Part shown: positions 27,401 to 36,118 of the stretch, in pieces
Layout: the number at the start of each line of letters is the position of its first letter
Position numbering within the stretch: position 1 is the stretch's first letter
DNA from: Streptomyces hundungensis
GTDB lineage: Bacteria > Actinomycetota > Actinomycetes > Streptomycetales > Streptomycetaceae
Direction: 5' to 3'
Assembly (NCBI RefSeq): GCF_003627815.1
Contig: NZ_CP032698.1
Span: forward strand, 3,162,001 to 3,226,000
Length of the DNA: 64,000 nucleotides
Program-made: the position numbers and the translations under genes
The notes under the pieces: model-generated
What the model saw: only the letters and a program-made list of their open reading frames with translations
Databases searched by the model: none
What the model was told of the DNA's origin: nothing

Positions 27401-30097
27401 CTTGCCGCCGTTGGGGTCGTCGGTGACCTTGACCGCCGCGTCGGCCACGGCGGGGTGGCCGCGCAACGCGGCCTCGATCTCGCCGAGTTCGATGCGGTGG
27501 CCGCGCACCTTGACCTGGTCGTCGCGGCGTTCCAGGAACGTCAGTTGGCCGTTCTCGTCCCAGCGGACGCGGTCGCCGGTGCGGTACATGCGGGAGCCCG
27601 GCGCGCCGAACGGGTCGGCGACGAAGGTCGCCGCCGTGCGGCCGGCGGCGCCCAGATAGCCCCGGCCCACCCCGGTCCCGGCGACGTACAGCTCGCCGGG
27701 CGTGCCGTGCGGGACGGGGCGCAGGTCGTCGCCGAGTACGTACAGGCGGGTGTTGCGGACCGGGATGCCGATCGGCACCGGGCGGTCCTGGGGCGGGGCC
27801 TGCGCGATGTGCGCGTGGGTCACGTCGTCGGAGCACTCGGTGGGGCCGTACGCGTTGACCAGCGGAGTACCCGGGTAGCGGGCGAGCCAGCGCGCGCACA
27901 GGTCGGCGGGGAGTGCCTCGCCGGTGACCATGAGGTGGCGCAGCCCCGGCAGGGGGATCTCGGTGCCGTCGAAGTCCCAGACGTCCAGGGCGGCGCGCAG
28001 CAGCGAGGGGACGACTTCGAGGACGGTGACGCCGTCGGCGGCGGCCAGCGGGAAAAGCAGGTCGGGGTCGGCGGCGGTGTACCGGTCGACGGCCCGCACC
28101 CGGCCGCCCACGACGAGCGGCGCGAGCATCTGCCAGACGGAGATGTCGAAGGTCACCGGGGCGTTCTGCACCAGCGTGTCGTGTTCCCCGAGGTCGAGGT
28201 CGTCGACCTTGGCGAGCAGGTGGTTGACCATGCCGGCCCGGTGCACCATGGCACCCTTCGGCTTGCCGGTGGAGCCGGAGGTGAAGATGACGTACGCCAG
28301 GTCCTGTGGGTCTCCCGCGAGCGGGGCGAGGGCGTCGGCCCGGTCCTCGGAGCCGTCGGGGGTGACCAGGCGCACGGGCCGGCCCACGGCGGAGGCGGCC
28401 CGTTCGGCGAGGGCGCGGTGTTCGGCGTCGGCCAGCAGATGGTCGATGCCGTTGTCGGCGAGCAGCGCCGTGGTGCGGGCGACGGGGGCGTGCGGGTCCA
28501 GGGGTACGTAGGCGGCCCCTGCGCCCATGACGGCGAGCACCGCGGTCACGAACCCGGCGCCGGGCGCCGCGAGAACGCCGACCAGACCGGTGCGGGGAAG
28601 CGTGCGCGACAGGGCGCTGGCCCGGCCCACGAGGGCGGCGTAGGTGAGGCGCTCGCCGTCCTCCTCGACGGCGATCGCCTCGGGCCGCCGGGCGGCCTGG
28701 GCGCGGACACGCTCCACGACGCAGGCGAAGTCCGCGGCGCGCACCGGGCCGGTGCCGGTCCGCAGCCAGGCCTCCTCGGTGTCCCCGGCCGTGCCCACCC
28801 GTCCGATCGGCTCGTCGTCGGCGGCGGCCGCGAACTCCTCGGTGAGGGCGGCGAGTTGGTCGAGGTGGGCGCGCGCCTCCTCGGGCGTGTAGCGGTCGGG
28901 GTTGGCGTTGAGGTGGAGTTCGATGCCGTCGTCGGCACGCTCCACGACGGTGATCATCAGGTCGTCGACGAGCCCGGTGGACAGGTTGTTCACCTCGGCG
29001 GTGCAGGGGCCGAGCGCCAAGGAGGCCTGCTGGGGCAGGAGGTTGACGAAGGGGCCGAACGGTCTGCGGTCCTCCGCGCGCAGCCCCATGTCGCGGCGGA
29101 TCGCGCTCACCCGGTGCCGTTGGTGCTTGAGCACCTGGGCCAGTTCCCGGGAGGCCCGGCGCAGCAGTTCGGCCTTGGTCAGGGTGGGGCGTACGGGCAC
29201 CCGCAGCGGCAGGTAGTTGGCCATCATGCCGGGCACGGCCCGCTGCCGGGCGCTCATCCGGGCGGAGGCGGCCAACGTCAGCAGGACCTCCTCGGTGCCC
29301 GCGGTGCGCTGGGTGTGCACGGCCACCGCGGCCACGGCCGCGGTGGGCAGCGTGACGTCGGCGCGGCGTGCGCTGTCGCGCAGCCGGCGCGCGGCCCCGG
29401 CGGACAGCGCGGCGGAGACGCGCAGGAAGCCGGTCGGCAGCCCGTGGGACTCCGGCCGGCGGGACAGGGTGACGAGTTCGGGCGGCTCGGGGAAGCGGCC
29501 CCGCCAGAACGCCTGGTCGCGCCGGGCGCCGGTGGACTCCCGGTAGGCGCTCTCGGCGTCGGTCAGCTCGCTCAGCGGGGGCAGCGCCCGGCCCGGCACG
29601 GCGCCGTCCGGGTCCGCCTCGTACAGCTCGGCGAGCCGGCGCCACAGGACGGTCTGACTGAAACCGTCGCACAGCAGGTGGTGGACGCAGAGATAGAAGT
29701 AGGAGCGTTCGTCGCCGACGGTCAGGAGCGCGGTGCGCATCAGCGGGAAGTCGTCGAGGCCGAAGGGCACGTCCAGGTCCGCGGACATCCAGGCGAGCGC
29801 GGCGCCCCGCGGGTCCTCGGAACGCCTCAAGTCCTGTTCGTACAAGGGGAGTTCGTCGAGCTGCTCGATGTGCTGGCGCGGCTCACCGTCGATGTCGGTG
29901 AAGCGGGCCCGCAGGCACTGGGCCTCCTCGAACAGGCGCCGCAGCGCGGCGCGCAAGCGCCTGCGGTCCAGGGGGCCGCGCAGATCGAGGTAACCGGCGG
30001 AGTTGTACGCGTTGTTGCGCCCGGCGCCCTGTGCGTCGAGCCAGATCTCCACCTGGCCCGCGGTCAGCGGCAGCACGGTGCCATGAGTCGAAGTCAT
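15443..30097 (-). CDS. Four-module nonribosomal peptide synthetase, C-A-T-E-C-A-T-C-A*-T-C-A-T-TE
   Basis: The product is about 4,884 residues; ATG 30097 is preferred over GTG 30100 because GGGAG lies 6 bp before it. Approximate domains: C1 8-440 (HHLLCDG), A1 455-960, T1 975-1040 (GGDSI), E 1065-1510 (HHLCVDG), C2 1525-1960 (HHLLVDG), A2 1985-2470, T2 2485-2550 (GGDSL), C3 2565-3000 (HHIAWDG), A3 3025-3450 (degenerate), T3 3465-3530 (GGHSL), C4 3545-3980 (HHIAADG), A4 4005-4500, T4 4515-4580 (GGHSL) and TE 4610-4880 (GWSYGG). Every C and E active site is intact. Pocket residues read by alignment to GrsA are DIWEMTADD (A1), DAWGIAGLA (A2) and DILQVGLIW (A4). A4 matches glycine codes; A1 is acid-lined, so a basic residue such as 2,3-diaminopropionate is plausible, epimerised to D by E; A2 is GrsA-Phe-like with a larger pocket, so Trp or chloro-Trp is plausible. 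The first C domain implies an acyl cap. Confidence 0.93.
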   Translation of the reverse strand: MTSTHGTVLPLTAGQVEIWLDAQGAGRNNAYNSAGYLDLRGPLDRRRLRAALRRLFEEAQCLRARFTDIDGEPRQHIEQLDELPLYEQDLRRSEDPRGAALAWMSADLDVPFGLDDFPLMRTALLTVGDERSYFYLCVHHLLCDGFSQTVLWRRLAELYEADPDGAVPGRALPPLSELTDAESAYRESTGARRDQAFWRGRFPEPPELVTLSRRPESHGLPTGFLRVSAALSAGAARRLRDSARRADVTLPTAAVAAVAVHTQRTAGTEEVLLTLAASARMSARQRAVPGMMANYLPLRVPVRPTLTKAELLRRASRELAQVLKHQRHRVSAIRRDMGLRAEDRRPFGPFVNLLPQQASLALGPCTAEVNNLSTGLVDDLMITVVERADDGIELHLNANPDRYTPEEARAHLDQLAALTEEFAAAADDEPIGRVGTAGDTEEAWLRTGTGPVRAADFACVVERVRAQAARRPEAIAVEEDGERLTYAALVGRASALSRTLPRTGLVGVLAAPGAGFVTAVLAVMGAGAAYVPLDPHAPVARTTALLADNGIDHLLADAEHRALAERAASAVGRPVRLVTPDGSEDRADALAPLAGDPQDLAYVIFTSGSTGKPKGAMVHRAGMVNHLLAKVDDLDLGEHDTLVQNAPVTFDISVWQMLAPLVVGGRVRAVDRYTAADPDLLFPLAAADGVTVLEVVPSLLRAALDVWDFDGTEIPLPGLRHLMVTGEALPADLCARWLARYPGTPLVNAYGPTECSDDVTHAHIAQAPPQDRPVPIGIPVRNTRLYVLGDDLRPVPHGTPGELYVAGTGVGRGYLGAAGRTAATFVADPFGAPGSRMYRTGDRVRWDENGQLTFLERRDDQVKVRGHRIELGEIEAALRGHPAVADAAVKVTDDPNGGKQLVGYAVGRDGEALDLGAVRAHLKQTLPSYMVPQHLVALDRLPLTAHGKVDRKALPLPRPDAGPDSVAAVAGAPRSREEEILCAVFAEILGLPSVGVDDNFFALGGDSISTILAVSRARKAGLSLTPLLIRGHGTPRAIAALATPGTPGPAADGGDGTGEVELAPIAAQLREDLGALDERSRQYSQYVVLTTPAGLDLDTLRSAAAAVLDRHPALRTRLSVPAPGLWSLTALEQGAVAAADVVHRLDVSALADDPAALAAAVRDQIDLARTRLAPERALVTQLVLLDAGPGRPGRLVWLTHHLCVDGVSWRILVPDLAAAVAGAALDPVPTSYRRWTRLLGEQARTAERLAEFPLWAEQLTGAATPVGSGPLDPARDTYGNAHRLRLELPADTTATLLSGARDGEVNDLLLAALAIAVDDWRRRHGDTSPAGTLVELEGHGREQFTDDVDLSRTVGWFTSVYPVLLALGDTVDRDEPWAGGPGAGAAVREVRRLLRRLPDHGLGFGLLRHLNPQTLPALARHGTPAIGFNYLGRFRTDEPAGDWSLVTDDGVVGTGTHPRMPLRHTLAVTPVTEDRADGPHLVADWIWAPDVFADDDAHDIAHTWFRALDALVRHRESAADAPEVLPLSPLQKGLLFQAELDKQHTDSYLMQVVLDIEGLFDADTFRAAADALLARHAGLRVCFPTTPGQEEHLQTVAPHARTPWAEADLTALGDEAERTAEIERLTDADWERGFDLAAAPLLRFTVLRLPGERVRLLWTLHHLLVDGWSMGVLARELFTLYAAGGDPRALPPAPPYRDYFDWLAGQDLPAARDAWRAALEGVTEPTRLGTGDGGDASRLPESAVFELTEDLTTRLTAFAREHSVTLNTVLQACWAVVLGRRTGRSDVVFGAVSSARPPELPGVDGMVGLFMNMLPVRVTLDPAQPFADLVRQVQARGTDLMEHHHLGLSEVQRVAGVADLIDTVLSFQNQPRADLTELGALVPELRLTNGTTRLAAERGLAVLVYPGRRLGLSVQYRPAGYAKEAVEAALDQLVQAVQSLLDSPETPLGGLALHQEAEFGRIVGAWGGHASDTPRPVIPDLFASHVARDRDAIAVIDGDDELTYGQLDARANQLARLLIACGAGPEGIVALALADPVEMTVAVFAVLKAGAAYLPVDPKYPADRIAFMLADSAPSLLVTTAALADRLPEPGCGTLLLDLPTTAAELAALPDHAPVDADRTTALDPRHPAYVIYTSGSTGRPKGVSVDHAGFAAMVASLVSKFGVDSGTRVLKFASFSFDASVWELSLSLLAGGTLVIADEECRVPGRPLVELMHRHRVNLAGLPPVVVGALPEECTLPDDLTLIVAGEACPPHVMERWSHQVRMFNGYGPTEAVLASTVSDPLHGAGHPPIGRPTEAHRVYVLDEALRPVPAGVTGELYVGGNLARGYLHRPGLTAQRFVADPYGPAGARMYRTGDLAQWLPDGQLHYTGRADDQVQLRGFRIELGEVEAELAAQPEVRQAAALVRGEDERGDRLVAYVVATEPGGAEADLLRERLARSLPEYMVPAVIVFLDELPLTPQGKLDRRALPAAEEEARAPRGRGPRTPVEDILCGIFADVLGKDAVGIDDDFFAVGGDSLLGTRVVSRIRTALSVELPIRTLFEQRTVAGVAEQLGTEEAVRPPLRRTERADGEPLPVSFTQTRLWFLNRLDPDSAAENVSFVARLSGPLDVVALDAALGDVVARHESLRTVFPEVDGEPRQVVLDAGVWSGPRVREVAPEQLADVCRTEARRGFDLTSQVPLRAFLYRTEPGTHVLHLVVHHIAWDGWSVAPLLRDLSRAYGVRCGGGVGEWPGLPVQYADFAVWQRELLGEEGDVSSVVARQLDYWKAQLAGVPGELVLPFDRVRPVVTSHRGGVVAFRVGSVAHRGLVRLARESGASLFMVLQAGLAALLSRLGAGVDVPLGSPVAGRLDAALDELVGCFTNTLVLRTDVSGDPSFRELVGRARETALAAYAHQDVPFERLVEVLDPERSMGRNPLFQVMLILQNNERAALELPGLQAQYEPPAVEEVSFDLNFFLLEQHGADGAPAGLDGFVEYSRELFDESTVASMAERLVRLLEQIALEPEVNVGAIEVLSEDERRRTLVESSGTRAGDTATTVPTRFEAQVERTPDAVAVVSGGTELTYREVNERANRLARELIARGAGPERLVALALPRTETMVVALLAVLKSGAAYLPIDPALTTDGLTTDGLTFTADPARPGIPALLVTDAATAGTLPDAGVPRLVLDDPTTAAALAAHRADDPVDADRAAPLRPGHLAHVLAGPDSTAVAAEHGALVNRLTWYAEEFPEHRTAAVLATSSPTGIDGVAELLAPLLSGGSTVVVEPEDTHNAVDLADTVIRHGIARLTVAPGHLGALADSDDLPRMTGATVWMCGDQPLDPATVERFRTSLPSARLVTFYGSAAADGISLHGERPDDDAGLPIGHPMGGTGALVLDESLRPVPTGVTGELYLTGAGLARGYAGRPDLTATRFVACPFGPAGARMYRTGDRARWTPDGGLVLTGRAEDSQLPVATPELADAPTVPRKPMDPVEEALCGLFAQVLGVRSVGVDDSFFDLGGHSLLATKLVSRARAALRTALSVRDVFEAPTVAELALRARTGGRTRPALTPAPRTATLPLSSAQRRLWFLNRLDPDSAAYNMPLAVRLSGPLDVVALDAALGDVVARHESLRTVFPEVDGEPRQVVLDAGEMWSGLRVQEVTEERLAELMRAETDRGFDLTSRIPLRAFLYRTAPDEHVLLLLLHHIAADGWSLAPLARDLSRAYGVRCGGGVGEWPGLPVQYADFAVWQRELLGDEGDASSVVARQLDYWTEQLAGVPGELVLPFDRVRPVVTSHRGGVVAFRVGSVAHRGLVRLARESGASLFMVLQAGLAALLSRLGAGVDVPLGSPVAGRLDAALDELVGCFTNTLVLRTDVSGDPSFRELVGRARETALAAYAHQDVPFERLVEVLDPERSMGRNPLFQVMLILQNNERAELRMPGLRAVPEHITADAAKLDLTFNIMEDGADGGLDGFVEYSADVFDASTATSLAERLVRLLEQVALEPELNVGAIEVLSEDERRRALVEWNDTAMPLPATTLPQEFQRQVERTPDAVAVVSGGTELTYREVNERANRLARELIARGAGPERLVALALPRSETMVVALLAVLKSGAAYLPIDPAHPGERIALILGDANPALFVTDSATAGALPETGVPRLVLDEPATLTALAVRSAADPLDGERSAPLRPAHPAYVLYTSGSTGRPKGVLIEHRNLMNFLLSMGERFTLDPADRLLAVTTWSFDIAGLELYLPLLSGAGVVIGGDGVVLDPAALTALIQRAGVTVMQATPALWQELVLRDPEAVRGLRVLVGGEALPQSLADTLTAHAAEVTNLYGPTETTIWSTATHLAAGDPVTLGRPVWNTGVLVLDEALRPVPVGVGGELYLTGAGLARGYVGRPDLTATRFLACPFGPAGTRMYRTGDVVRWTAEGRLVFKGRADDQIKVRGFRVEPGEIEAVLLAHPTVGRAVVVARSDGGRGGVLVAYVVAAGPAGVDADVLREFVGRSLPPYMVPVVVELDALPLSPSGKVDRRALPAPDFTAGASSRAPQDPVEEALCGLFAQVLGVDRVGVDDSFFDLGGHSLLAVRLVSRAQTAGLRFTVADVVLHRTVAELAVRTEKAAPVADGLLDPFAPVLPIRPGGDAPPVFLVHSGLGFSLPYVGLAGHLDRRHPLYGLQSTAAGGASPMPSDIKAVAAEYIGHIKELRPHGPYRLLGWSYGGVLAHEIAVQLQQGGDQVDFLANLDGYPGRTVREEGGQDDRELLLRALEALGRSREEFAGRTVTPTEVLDALRRMNHPLAELGEQGVPRLLRLARTHGELMDRFTAGRFAGDMHLLLATREYAPDEADELTGRWEAHVEGELRVHRIDCGHEYLMHPGPQAVVGRVLDAALDRLDHTPAAPSAHNAPEEGERSW
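18369..19014. repeat. NRPS internal repeat, copy in C4
   Basis: About 645 bp of C4 is almost identical in DNA to 21307-21958 in C3, from the QNNER...NPLFQ region to DLSRAYG. Both copies use G/T-ending codons (TTG, GTG, GGG, GCG, CGG, GAT) while flanking NRPS sequence prefers C-ending ones. Identity at the DNA level with a shared odd codon style points to recent duplication or gene conversion. Confidence 0.8.
19760..20990 (-). other. Degenerate adenylation domain A3 of the NRPS
   Basis: The A1-A2 cores are intact ([27 protein letters not shown]), but the A3 core (normally [11 protein letters not shown]) reads [20 protein letters not shown], the A5 core NLYGPTE reads [11 protein letters not shown], and after the A7 core (YRTGDRARW) and GRAED the frame jumps directly to the T-domain linker. 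The A8 hinge and the whole A9-A10 subdomain with the catalytic Lys (GK-DR) are missing. Outer parts are near-identical to A4 DNA. This domain should not adenylate any amino acid. Confidence 0.88.
20706..20740. repeat. 15-bp tandem duplication inside degenerate A3
   Basis: GTGAGGCCGTCGGTC occurs twice in tandem (20706-20720 and 20721-20735), followed by a third GTGAG. In the protein it produces [12 protein letters not shown] in place of the end of the A2-A3 linker. It is a sign of relaxed constraint in this domain. Confidence 0.8.
21307..21958. repeat. NRPS internal repeat, copy in C3
   Basis: This copy pairs with 18369-19014. Divergence rises sharply on both sides: beyond the GACAGATCGCG end the sequences differ in GGGCCAGC versus CAGGAGGG, and the C3 N-terminal third and C-terminal linker are clearly distinct from C4. 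The repeat covers the region after the HHxxxDG motif. Confidence 0.8.
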
Positions 30098-30186
30098 CAC
30101 AGGCTCCCAGGAGAGGTCGGGCCGGCGGTCACCATCGGGCAGGGGGTGCGGGGCCGGGCCGGGTGCGGGCCGTAAACGATGGGTTC

Positions 30187-30230
30187 ATCCTGGTCGGGCG
30201 GCCTGACGACGGACTGACTCACCGCTGACG
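30187..30230 (-). promoter_or_regulatory. SARP-type promoter of the NRPS operon
   Basis: On the plus strand CTGAC starts at 30203, 30214 and 30225 (11-bp spacing), which reads GTCAG(T/C/G) in the direction of the NRPS. The promoter-proximal hexamer is followed after 9 bp by CAGGAT (30187-30192 complement) as -10. The expected start near 30180 leaves a leader of about 80 nt before ATG 30097. The site lies between the upstream dehydrogenase stop (30250) and the NRPS, so the NRPS operon can be transcribed independently. Confidence 0.72.
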
Positions 30231-30249
30231 CGCGCAAGGAGCGGACGGC

Positions 30250-31431
30250 TCAGGCGTCGGCCGGGACGCGGCGGCGGTCGCGGTCGACCTTTCCGCCGAG
30301 CAGCCCCTGGAAGAGGTTGAGCCGCTGCATGTTGCCGGTGCCTTCGAGGAACTCCATCGCCCGGGCGTCGCGGGCCAGCTTGTCCAGGAAGGGGTGGGAC
30401 AGGCGCGCCCCGGGCCCGAAGAACGCGGCGGCCGCGAGGGTGACGTCCTCGGCGAGCCGGGCGGCCCGCAGTTTGGCGGCCGAGGCCAGATGGCCGTCGG
30501 TGCCGCGGGCGTCCACGGCGGCCGCCGCGTGGTGCACCAGGTGGCGGGTGGCGTCCACGCGCCGGACCAACTCCTCGTAGCGCTCGCGCTCGGCGCCGCT
30601 CAGCGTGGAGCGGTGCTCGGCGACGTATTCGAGGGCGGCGCGGGCGATGCCGACGGCGATGGCCGCGACACCGGGTCGCAGCACGTTGAAGGTCTGCACG
30701 AACGCCCACACCCCGCGCCGGGTCGCGGTGAGATGGCGGCCGAGGAAGCGGTCCTCGGGGATCGGCATCCGGTCCATGACGACCGAGCTGATCCGGGCGC
30801 CGCGCAGCCCGATCATGTCGAGCGGCCGGGCGTCGAAGCCGGGCTCGGCGGTGTCGACGAGCACGGCCGTGATGCCGAGCGGCCCGGGCCTGGCCCGCGC
30901 GAACACCACGCCCAGCTGGGCGCGGCAGGCGTTGCCGACGTAGCGCTTCTCGCCGCTCAGCAGGGCGCCCCCGTCCGGTGTGGAGGTCAGCGAGGTGCGC
31001 ATCGCCGCCGCGTCCGAGCCGCCCTCCGGTTCGGTCAGGGCGAAGCAGGTCCACAGCGGCTCGGCGAGCACCCGCCCGTAGAACCAGCGTTTTTGCCGGT
31101 CGTCGGCGCACAGGCCGACGGCTACGCCGGCCAGCAGCGGCCCGGGCGAGGCGACCAGGGTGCCGACGTCGGCGCAGGCCAACTCCTCCATGACGACGGC
31201 CCGTTCGAGGGCGGAGACCCCGTAGAAGCGGTGGCCGCCGATCTTCTCGGGTTCGTGGCCGTACTCCTCGGGGACGCCCATCGTGGCGAGGTGGCGCACG
31301 GCGGGCAGCGCGAAGTGGTGGCGGACGGCCTCCGGGTCGCGGTCGATCTCCAGGGCGAGCGGACGCACCTGGGCGCCCCATTCGCGGATCTGGCCGCGCA
31401 GGATGAGGAGACGGTCGTCGAGGTGGGTCAC
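30250..31431 (-). CDS. Acyl-CoA/acyl-ACP dehydrogenase, catalytic subunit
   Basis: This 393-residue flavoprotein has the three-domain acyl-CoA dehydrogenase plan: the helical N-terminal part (VMEELACADVGTLVASPG), the substrate/FAD segment CFALTEPEGGSDAAAMRT, GEKRYVGNACRAQLGVVF, and the C-terminal region with the usual catalytic Glu in MEFLEGTGNMQRL. It would desaturate an acyl thioester at alpha,beta. GTG 31431 overlaps the upstream half-dehydrogenase gene, so the two are coupled and may form a heteromeric enzyme. In context the likely substrate is the amino-acyl chain on the nearby carrier protein (inference). Confidence 0.85.
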   Translation of the reverse strand: MTHLDDRLLILRGQIREWGAQVRPLALEIDRDPEAVRHHFALPAVRHLATMGVPEEYGHEPEKIGGHRFYGVSALERAVVMEELACADVGTLVASPGPLLAGVAVGLCADDRQKRWFYGRVLAEPLWTCFALTEPEGGSDAAAMRTSLTSTPDGGALLSGEKRYVGNACRAQLGVVFARARPGPLGITAVLVDTAEPGFDARPLDMIGLRGARISSVVMDRMPIPEDRFLGRHLTATRRGVWAFVQTFNVLRPGVAAIAVGIARAALEYVAEHRSTLSGAERERYEELVRRVDATRHLVHHAAAAVDARGTDGHLASAAKLRAARLAEDVTLAAAAFFGPGARLSHPFLDKLARDARAMEFLEGTGNMQRLNLFQGLLGGKVDRDRRRVPADA

Positions 31432-32126
31432 GGTGCCTCCTTCGCCGCGGCGTACGCCTCGGCCAGCAGCTCCGACACATAGGCGGTCAGACCGGGGCTG
31501 TCGGTGAGATAGCCCGCCGCGCCCAGCAGCCGCACCTGCTCCCGGTCGGCGGCGGTGATCCGCCCGTGCAGATGGTCGAGCATCCCGGGCGAAAGGTCCC
31601 CGGGGCGCGCCCCGCTCAACACGGCCTGGATCTCCAGGTGTTCGGCCAGAACGTCGGCGACCGTGCCCTTCACCAGTTGCTGCTGGAGCAGGGTGGAGTC
31701 CCCGACGCGCCGGTGCGCGAGGCGGGTGAAGCAGGCGGCGCGCAGCGCCTGGGCGAGCCCGAGGCGCAGCCATACGAGCCCCAGGCCGTACACCTCCCGT
31801 GGTTCGGCGCCGGCGCCCGCGTCGCGGTCCGCCGGCGCCGCGTGCCCGGTGTCGAGCAGGACCACGCGGCCGCCCGGCAGGTCGAGTTCGGCCCGTATCT
31901 TCGTACGCGCCGGGTCCAGGGGCCGCCGCGCGCCGTCCAGCCAGAGCGCGTGGGCCCCGGCGTGGGTCGGCGCGGCGACGACGGCGTGCCCGCCGGGCCC
32001 GCACGGCAGCAGACCGGGCAGGACGCCGTCGGCCAGCGCGGCGAGCGCGGGGGCCGGGCCCTCGTGCCGGGCCGCGTCGTGACAGCGCTCCAGGAGTGCG
32101 GCGGTGTCGGACACCAGGGTGGTCAT
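31428..32126 (-). CDS. Truncated acyl-CoA dehydrogenase-like protein, probable partner subunit
   Basis: This 232-residue protein lacks the N-terminal helical domain and the TEPxGGSD segment. Its C-terminal half, LVWLRLGLAQALRAACFTRLAHRRVG then LLQQQLVKGTVADVLAEHLE, resembles the C-terminal helical bundle of acyl-CoA dehydrogenases. No catalytic Glu motif is seen. It overlaps both neighbours by ATGA/GTGA. By analogy with heteromeric actinobacterial dehydrogenases, where one partner has lost the active site, it may form the second subunit with the 30250-31431 product. The assignment is modest. Confidence 0.55.
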   Translation of the reverse strand: MTTLVSDTAALLERCHDAARHEGPAPALAALADGVLPGLLPCGPGGHAVVAAPTHAGAHALWLDGARRPLDPARTKIRAELDLPGGRVVLLDTGHAAPADRDAGAGAEPREVYGLGLVWLRLGLAQALRAACFTRLAHRRVGDSTLLQQQLVKGTVADVLAEHLEIQAVLSGARPGDLSPGMLDHLHGRITAADREQVRLLGAAGYLTDSPGLTAYVSELLAEAYAAAKEAP

Positions 32127-33001
32127 GGCGCTCCCCGGTCGAGCAGGCAGACGCTCAGCTCCGCCGAGTCCGGGTCGTGGTCCACCAGGACGCGCCGGGC
32201 GTCACGCCCCTCGGCCGGCGTGACGCAGCCGACCTCCGCGGCCAGCGCGCCGAACACGCCCGAGGCCGGGAACCCGTCCGGGGCGGAGACCGTGAGCCCG
32301 GTGTGCCCGGGCAGATCGCGCGCGGCCCGAAGGCCGGGGCTGAGGACGGCCGGCACCTCCGGATCGCACTCCAACTCGTCCAGGGCGGTGCGCACCGCGG
32401 CCGGAACGTCCTCCGCGGCCACCCCCGACATCCGGCGCATCGCCAGCGAGCCGGCCCGTCCGGCGGCCGTGAACAGCAGCGCCGCCCCCGCGTCGCCCGC
32501 GAGGTGGCGCCCGGTCTCGTACGGCAGCCGCGCCTGGTCCAGGACGAAGACCGCGGCGGTGCGGTGCCCGTGGCGCCGGATGTAGGCGTCCGCGAGCTCC
32601 AGGGCGGCGAACGGCGCCGCCGAGCCGCAGTCCGCGACGGTGAACACCAGGGGCCGGCCGGGGATGATCTCGGAGAGACAGGTGACCGCGGCGCGTCGGC
32701 AGTCCAGGTCCGGGGTGGCGTGGGCGACGACGGCGAGGCCGATGTCGGCGGGCTCCGGCGTGAGGTCGGCGAGGAGGGCGGCGGACATGGCGGCGAAGGT
32801 GTTGCCCGCCGCGTCCGCCACCTCGGGCCGGGGTTCGACGCCGTACAGGGCACTCAGATCGGCGAAGTGCCTTCGCGAGAACGGGTCGTCGATCCGCGTG
32901 GTCCCGGCGGAGAAGCTCCGGTGCACGATCCTGTCGAGCCGCAGCGGGAACCTGACCGGTGCCCGCCGCGCGGGCGAGGCCCCGGCGGGGTGTGCGGCCA
33001 T
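32123..33001 (-). CDS. KAS III-like thiolase-fold protein
   Basis: This 292-residue protein of ketosynthase III-like length has a candidate nucleophile Cys in FTVADCGSAAPFAALELADAY, followed by a KAS III-like core (AAVFVLDQ, GDAGAALLFTA). The His and Asn elements of true KAS III (HQAN and GNTSAAS) are not recognisable, so it may be an acyltransferase or a non-condensing partner rather than a synthase. ATG 33001 lies directly after the ACP stop at 33004, and the gene overlaps the next by ATGA. Role inferred: transfer of the amino-acyl unit. Confidence 0.6.
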   Translation of the reverse strand: MAAHPAGASPARRAPVRFPLRLDRIVHRSFSAGTTRIDDPFSRRHFADLSALYGVEPRPEVADAAGNTFAAMSAALLADLTPEPADIGLAVVAHATPDLDCRRAAVTCLSEIIPGRPLVFTVADCGSAAPFAALELADAYIRRHGHRTAAVFVLDQARLPYETGRHLAGDAGAALLFTAAGRAGSLAMRRMSGVAAEDVPAAVRTALDELECDPEVPAVLSPGLRAARDLPGHTGLTVSAPDGFPASGVFGALAAEVGCVTPAEGRDARRVLVDHDPDSAELSVCLLDRGAP

Positions 33002-33003
33002 CG

Positions 33004-33273
33004 TCAGGAGCCCATTTCCGCGGCGATGAAGTCGGCGAGCGTCCGCACGCTGGTGAAGTGCGCCATCTCCAGGGAGTCCGTGTCGAACTCGATGTCCAGC
33101 GCCTCTTCGAGCCGCATCAGCATCTCGAAGACGCCCGTCGAGTCGAGCCCGAGCTCGTCGAACAGGCGGGAATCCTCGGTGAGTTGGGGCAGCTCGTAGT
33201 CGAGTACCTCCGAGAGCGCGGCGGAGATCGCGGAGACGATCACGTCGCGGTCGGTGGCGGTCAGTCCGGCCAT
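33004..33273 (-). CDS. Acyl carrier protein (aminoacyl carrier candidate)
   Basis: This 89-residue carrier has the phosphopantetheine Ser45 in FDELGLDSTGVFEMLMRLEE. ATG 33273 has AAAGGA upstream; longer frames are not used. It sits immediately downstream of the PLP decarboxylase and ATP-grasp genes, the same trio as butirosin BtrI (carrier), BtrK (decarboxylase) and BtrJ (ligase), in which glutamate is ligated to the carrier and decarboxylated there. It is distinct from the PKS ACP at 44702 and the FAAL ACP at 59956. Confidence 0.88.
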   Translation of the reverse strand: MAGLTATDRDVIVSAISAALSEVLDYELPQLTEDSRLFDELGLDSTGVFEMLMRLEEALDIEFDTDSLEMAHFTSVRTLADFIAAEMGS

Positions 33274-33338
33274 GGCGGTGGTCCTTTCGAAGGGGGCACG
33301 GGGGACAGAAGGGCACCGGGGTCGTGCGGTGGGCCCGG

Positions 33339-34670
33339 TCAGTGGGTGGCGGCCCGGCGGAACGCGGCCGCGGCCGGCAGGTGCTGTTTGCGCAGCAGGT
33401 CGTCGGGCCGGTCCGCCTCGCGGATCAGATGCGCCCGGCCGTCGGCGACGAGCACTTCGGCGGGGTAGCCGTGGCTGAGGAAGTGCACGGGTGAGGCGGT
33501 CGGCCCGTACGCGCCGGAGCGCTCCACGCCGAGCAGGTCCCCGGGCCGCAGCGGCGGCAGCTGGGCCTTCTTGGCCAGCGTGTCGTTGGGGGTGCACAGC
33601 GGCCCCGTCACGTTCCAGGCCTCCGTCGGCTCGGGCCCCGTACCGTCGAGGCTGCCGCTGAGCAGGCGCAGGGGGAAGTTCCGCTTCACGAAGGAGCCGA
33701 TGCCGACGGCCGCCATGTGGTGGTGGGTGCCGCCGTCGGTGACCGCGAACCGCTCGCCGAGCGAGGTCTTCACATAGCGCACGCGCACCACGTACGTGCC
33801 GGACTCGGCGGTCAGATAGCGGCCGAGCTCCATGACCAGACGGGTGCCGGGGTGGGCGTCGGCGAACCGGGCGATCACCGGGTTGAGGTCCCCGGCCAGG
33901 GCGGTCAGGTCGAGGTCGTGTTCGCCGTCGAAGTAGGCGACGCCGAGGCCGCCGCCGATGTCCACGAGCTCCAGTGCGAAACCGAGCGTGGCCGACAGGC
34001 GCTCGGCGAGCTCGAAGATCTGCTCGGTGTTGCGCACGATGGTGGCCTCGGTCAGGATCCGGGTGCCCATGTAGACCTGGACACCCCTGATGTGTACGTG
34101 CTCATAGCGCTCCACCAGGCCCTTCTCCGCCAGGAGTTGGGCCTCGTCCATGCCGAACTGGCGGGGTTTGCCGCCCATGGTGAGGCCCGAGCCCTTGATG
34201 GAGAAGGCCGGGTTGACGCGCAGCACGACCGGGGCGCGCACCCCGCGTTCGCGGGCCAGCTCGTCGATCCACGCCAGCTCCTGGAGCGACTCGCACACGA
34301 CGGCGGCGATGTTCTCGTCGAGACAGGCGGCCAGCTCGGCGCGGCTCTTGCCGGGCCCGAGGAAGAGGATGTCCTCGGGGGCGACGCCCGCGCGGCGCGC
34401 GGTGAGCAGCTCCGTCATCGAGGAGACCTCGGCGCGCGCGCCGTGCGCGTGCAGCAGGGCGCAGACGGCGATGTTGGGGTTGGCCTTGAGGGAGTAGAAG
34501 ATCTGCAACCGTTCGTCGAACGCCTCGCGCAGCGCCCGCATCCGGCCCGCGAGCGCGTCCCCGTCGTACACGAACAGCGGGGTGCCGTAGGTCCGGGCGA
34601 GTTCGGCGACGGGGATGCCCTGCACGGTGGCCGGGCCCTCCCGCACGTCTGCTCCCGTGGTGATGGTCAT
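33339..34670 (-). CDS. PLP-dependent decarboxylase (LysA/BtrK family)
   Basis: This 443-residue fold-type III enzyme has the PLP lysine K62 in QIFYSLKANPN, the phosphate loop VDIGGGLGV, and the Cys loop GPLCTPNDTLA with the downstream Tyr in VERSGAYGPTASP. The family includes diaminopimelate and ornithine decarboxylases, but also BtrK, which decarboxylates glutamyl-S-carrier protein. Overlap (ATGA) with the ATP-grasp gene and 65-bp spacing to the carrier gene favour the BtrK-like role over lysine synthesis. The substrate amino acid is not proven; glutamate giving a 4-aminobutyryl thioester is the parallel. Confidence 0.85.
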   Translation of the reverse strand: MTITTGADVREGPATVQGIPVAELARTYGTPLFVYDGDALAGRMRALREAFDERLQIFYSLKANPNIAVCALLHAHGARAEVSSMTELLTARRAGVAPEDILFLGPGKSRAELAACLDENIAAVVCESLQELAWIDELARERGVRAPVVLRVNPAFSIKGSGLTMGGKPRQFGMDEAQLLAEKGLVERYEHVHIRGVQVYMGTRILTEATIVRNTEQIFELAERLSATLGFALELVDIGGGLGVAYFDGEHDLDLTALAGDLNPVIARFADAHPGTRLVMELGRYLTAESGTYVVRVRYVKTSLGERFAVTDGGTHHHMAAVGIGSFVKRNFPLRLLSGSLDGTGPEPTEAWNVTGPLCTPNDTLAKKAQLPPLRPGDLLGVERSGAYGPTASPVHFLSHGYPAEVLVADGRAHLIREADRPDDLLRKQHLPAAAAFRRAATH

Positions 34671-36051
34671 GCGACGGTGTCCCTTCCGGCCGCGAGACGG
34701 GCCGCTATCCGGGTGTCGAGGGCTTCGACGGCGTCGTCGGAGTCCGCCACCAGCACGCCGTAGAGGCGGCCCGCGACAGGGCCCTCGGGCGCCCGGCCGC
34801 CGGTGGGGAAGCCCGCGTTGACGGTGGCGTAGTTGTTGACGAGCAGGCCCGTGCCGCGCGCGCGGTCGAAGAGGAGCCCGTCCAGGAGCCGGTGGGCGGC
34901 CGCGAACGGCAGGGGCGCGGCCAGCCGCAGCGGGTAGTGGCGGGCGACGGCGATCTGCCGGTCGGCGACGAACTGTTCCTGGAGGCGCACCTGGTACGTG
35001 GACATGTTGTTGCGGGCGTTGATCTCCACGACGGGGTAGAGCTCGCCGTCGGGGTCCACCATGGCGTCCACGCCGACCACGCCGAAGTAGCCGTCGGCGG
35101 CGAGCCGTTTGCCGAGCCGTTCGGCGGTGCCGCGCACCTCGTCGAGCTGGGCCGCGGTGAGCCGGGCGGGCATCCGGTGGCCCTTGTGCACACCGCCCTC
35201 GGTGAGCTGTTCCTTCACGAAGTCGAAGTGTGTGGTGCCGTCGCGGGCGACGGTGAACTGGTAGTTCAGATCGCCCTGTTTGGCCACCCACTCCTCGACG
35301 ACGAAGCTGACCGCGTCGTGGCCCGTGCGCTCGGCCTGGCGGGTGACCATCGCGAGGATCCGCTCGCCGCGTCGCCTGCTCTCCAGGACGGCGATGCCCT
35401 TGCCGGAGACGCCGAACGCCTCCTTGACCACATACCGCCGCCCCTCGTCGCCGGCCGCGGCCGCGAAGGCGGCGCCCAGTTCGGCGAGGGTGGCACAGGC
35501 CCAGCCGCGGGGCTGGCGCAGTCCGAGCTCGTCGGCGACGCGCCGGCTGTAGACCTTGCTGTTGACCGCCTTGCAGGTGACGGCGGAGGGGGCGGCGACG
35601 CCGAGGCCGGTCGCCGCGGCCAGCACCTCCTCCTGTGCGGAGACGCCGTGGGCGGCGATGCGGCAGCCCTGGGCGGCCAGGCCCGACAGGTCGGCGAGCA
35701 GCGCGGGGTCGGCGAGCGCGTCCTCGGTGACGGTGCGGGCCGGGTCCTGCGCGGTGGCCACGTGGAGGTGCGGCAGCCGCACCCCGAGCTCCGCGAGGAA
35801 GGCGAGGTGGTCGTCGTCCGGGCGGGACTTGAGGACCACGTGGTCTGCCGCGTCGCCGAGCAGCAGCGCGAACTCGTCCATGTGGTTGACCACCGCGTCG
35901 GCCGCCGGGGCCGACAGGCGGGGCAGGGTGTGTTCGCCGCGCGCCCACTGCTGTTCCACCTCGAAGTTGCCGAGGAAGACCAGGGGGTCTCGGGCGTCCC
36001 GGTGAGTGCCGTCGCGAGTCGCTCGCGGAAGCCGGGCGAAGTGCCGGTCAT
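34667..36051 (-). CDS. ATP-grasp amino acid-carrier protein ligase (BtrJ-like), apparent frameshift near the start
   Basis: The main frame (stop at 34667, open from GTG 35959) gives 430 residues with ATP-grasp features: KVYSRRVADELGLRQPRGW, RRYVVKEAFGVSGKGIAVLE (ATP lysines), SFVVEEWVAKQGDLNYQFTV and YPVVEINARNNMSTYQ (metal ligands). The frame upstream of GTG 35959 reads DPLVFLGNFE but has no start codon. A separate frame opens at ATG 36051 behind GAGAGG and reads MTGTSPGFRERLATALTGT. One extra base in the G5 run at 35983-35987 (C5 in coding sense) would join them into MTGTSPGFRE...TPLVFLGNFEVEQQW. Either the read is one base short, or the gene starts internally at GTG 35959. Role by analogy: ligation of an amino acid onto the carrier protein. 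Confidence 0.78.
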
Positions 36052-36118
36052 GTGCCGTCCTCTCGGGGTCTGGGGAGCTCGCGGGCGGCGGGCCGCGCGA
36101 GGCTCGGTGCCGTGGCCG

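Noticed and set aside
33339..34670. Primary-metabolism diaminopimelate decarboxylase (LysA).
   Set aside because: Coupling to an ATP-grasp ligase and a carrier protein inside a biosynthetic operon fits a BtrK-like role better; it stays unproven.
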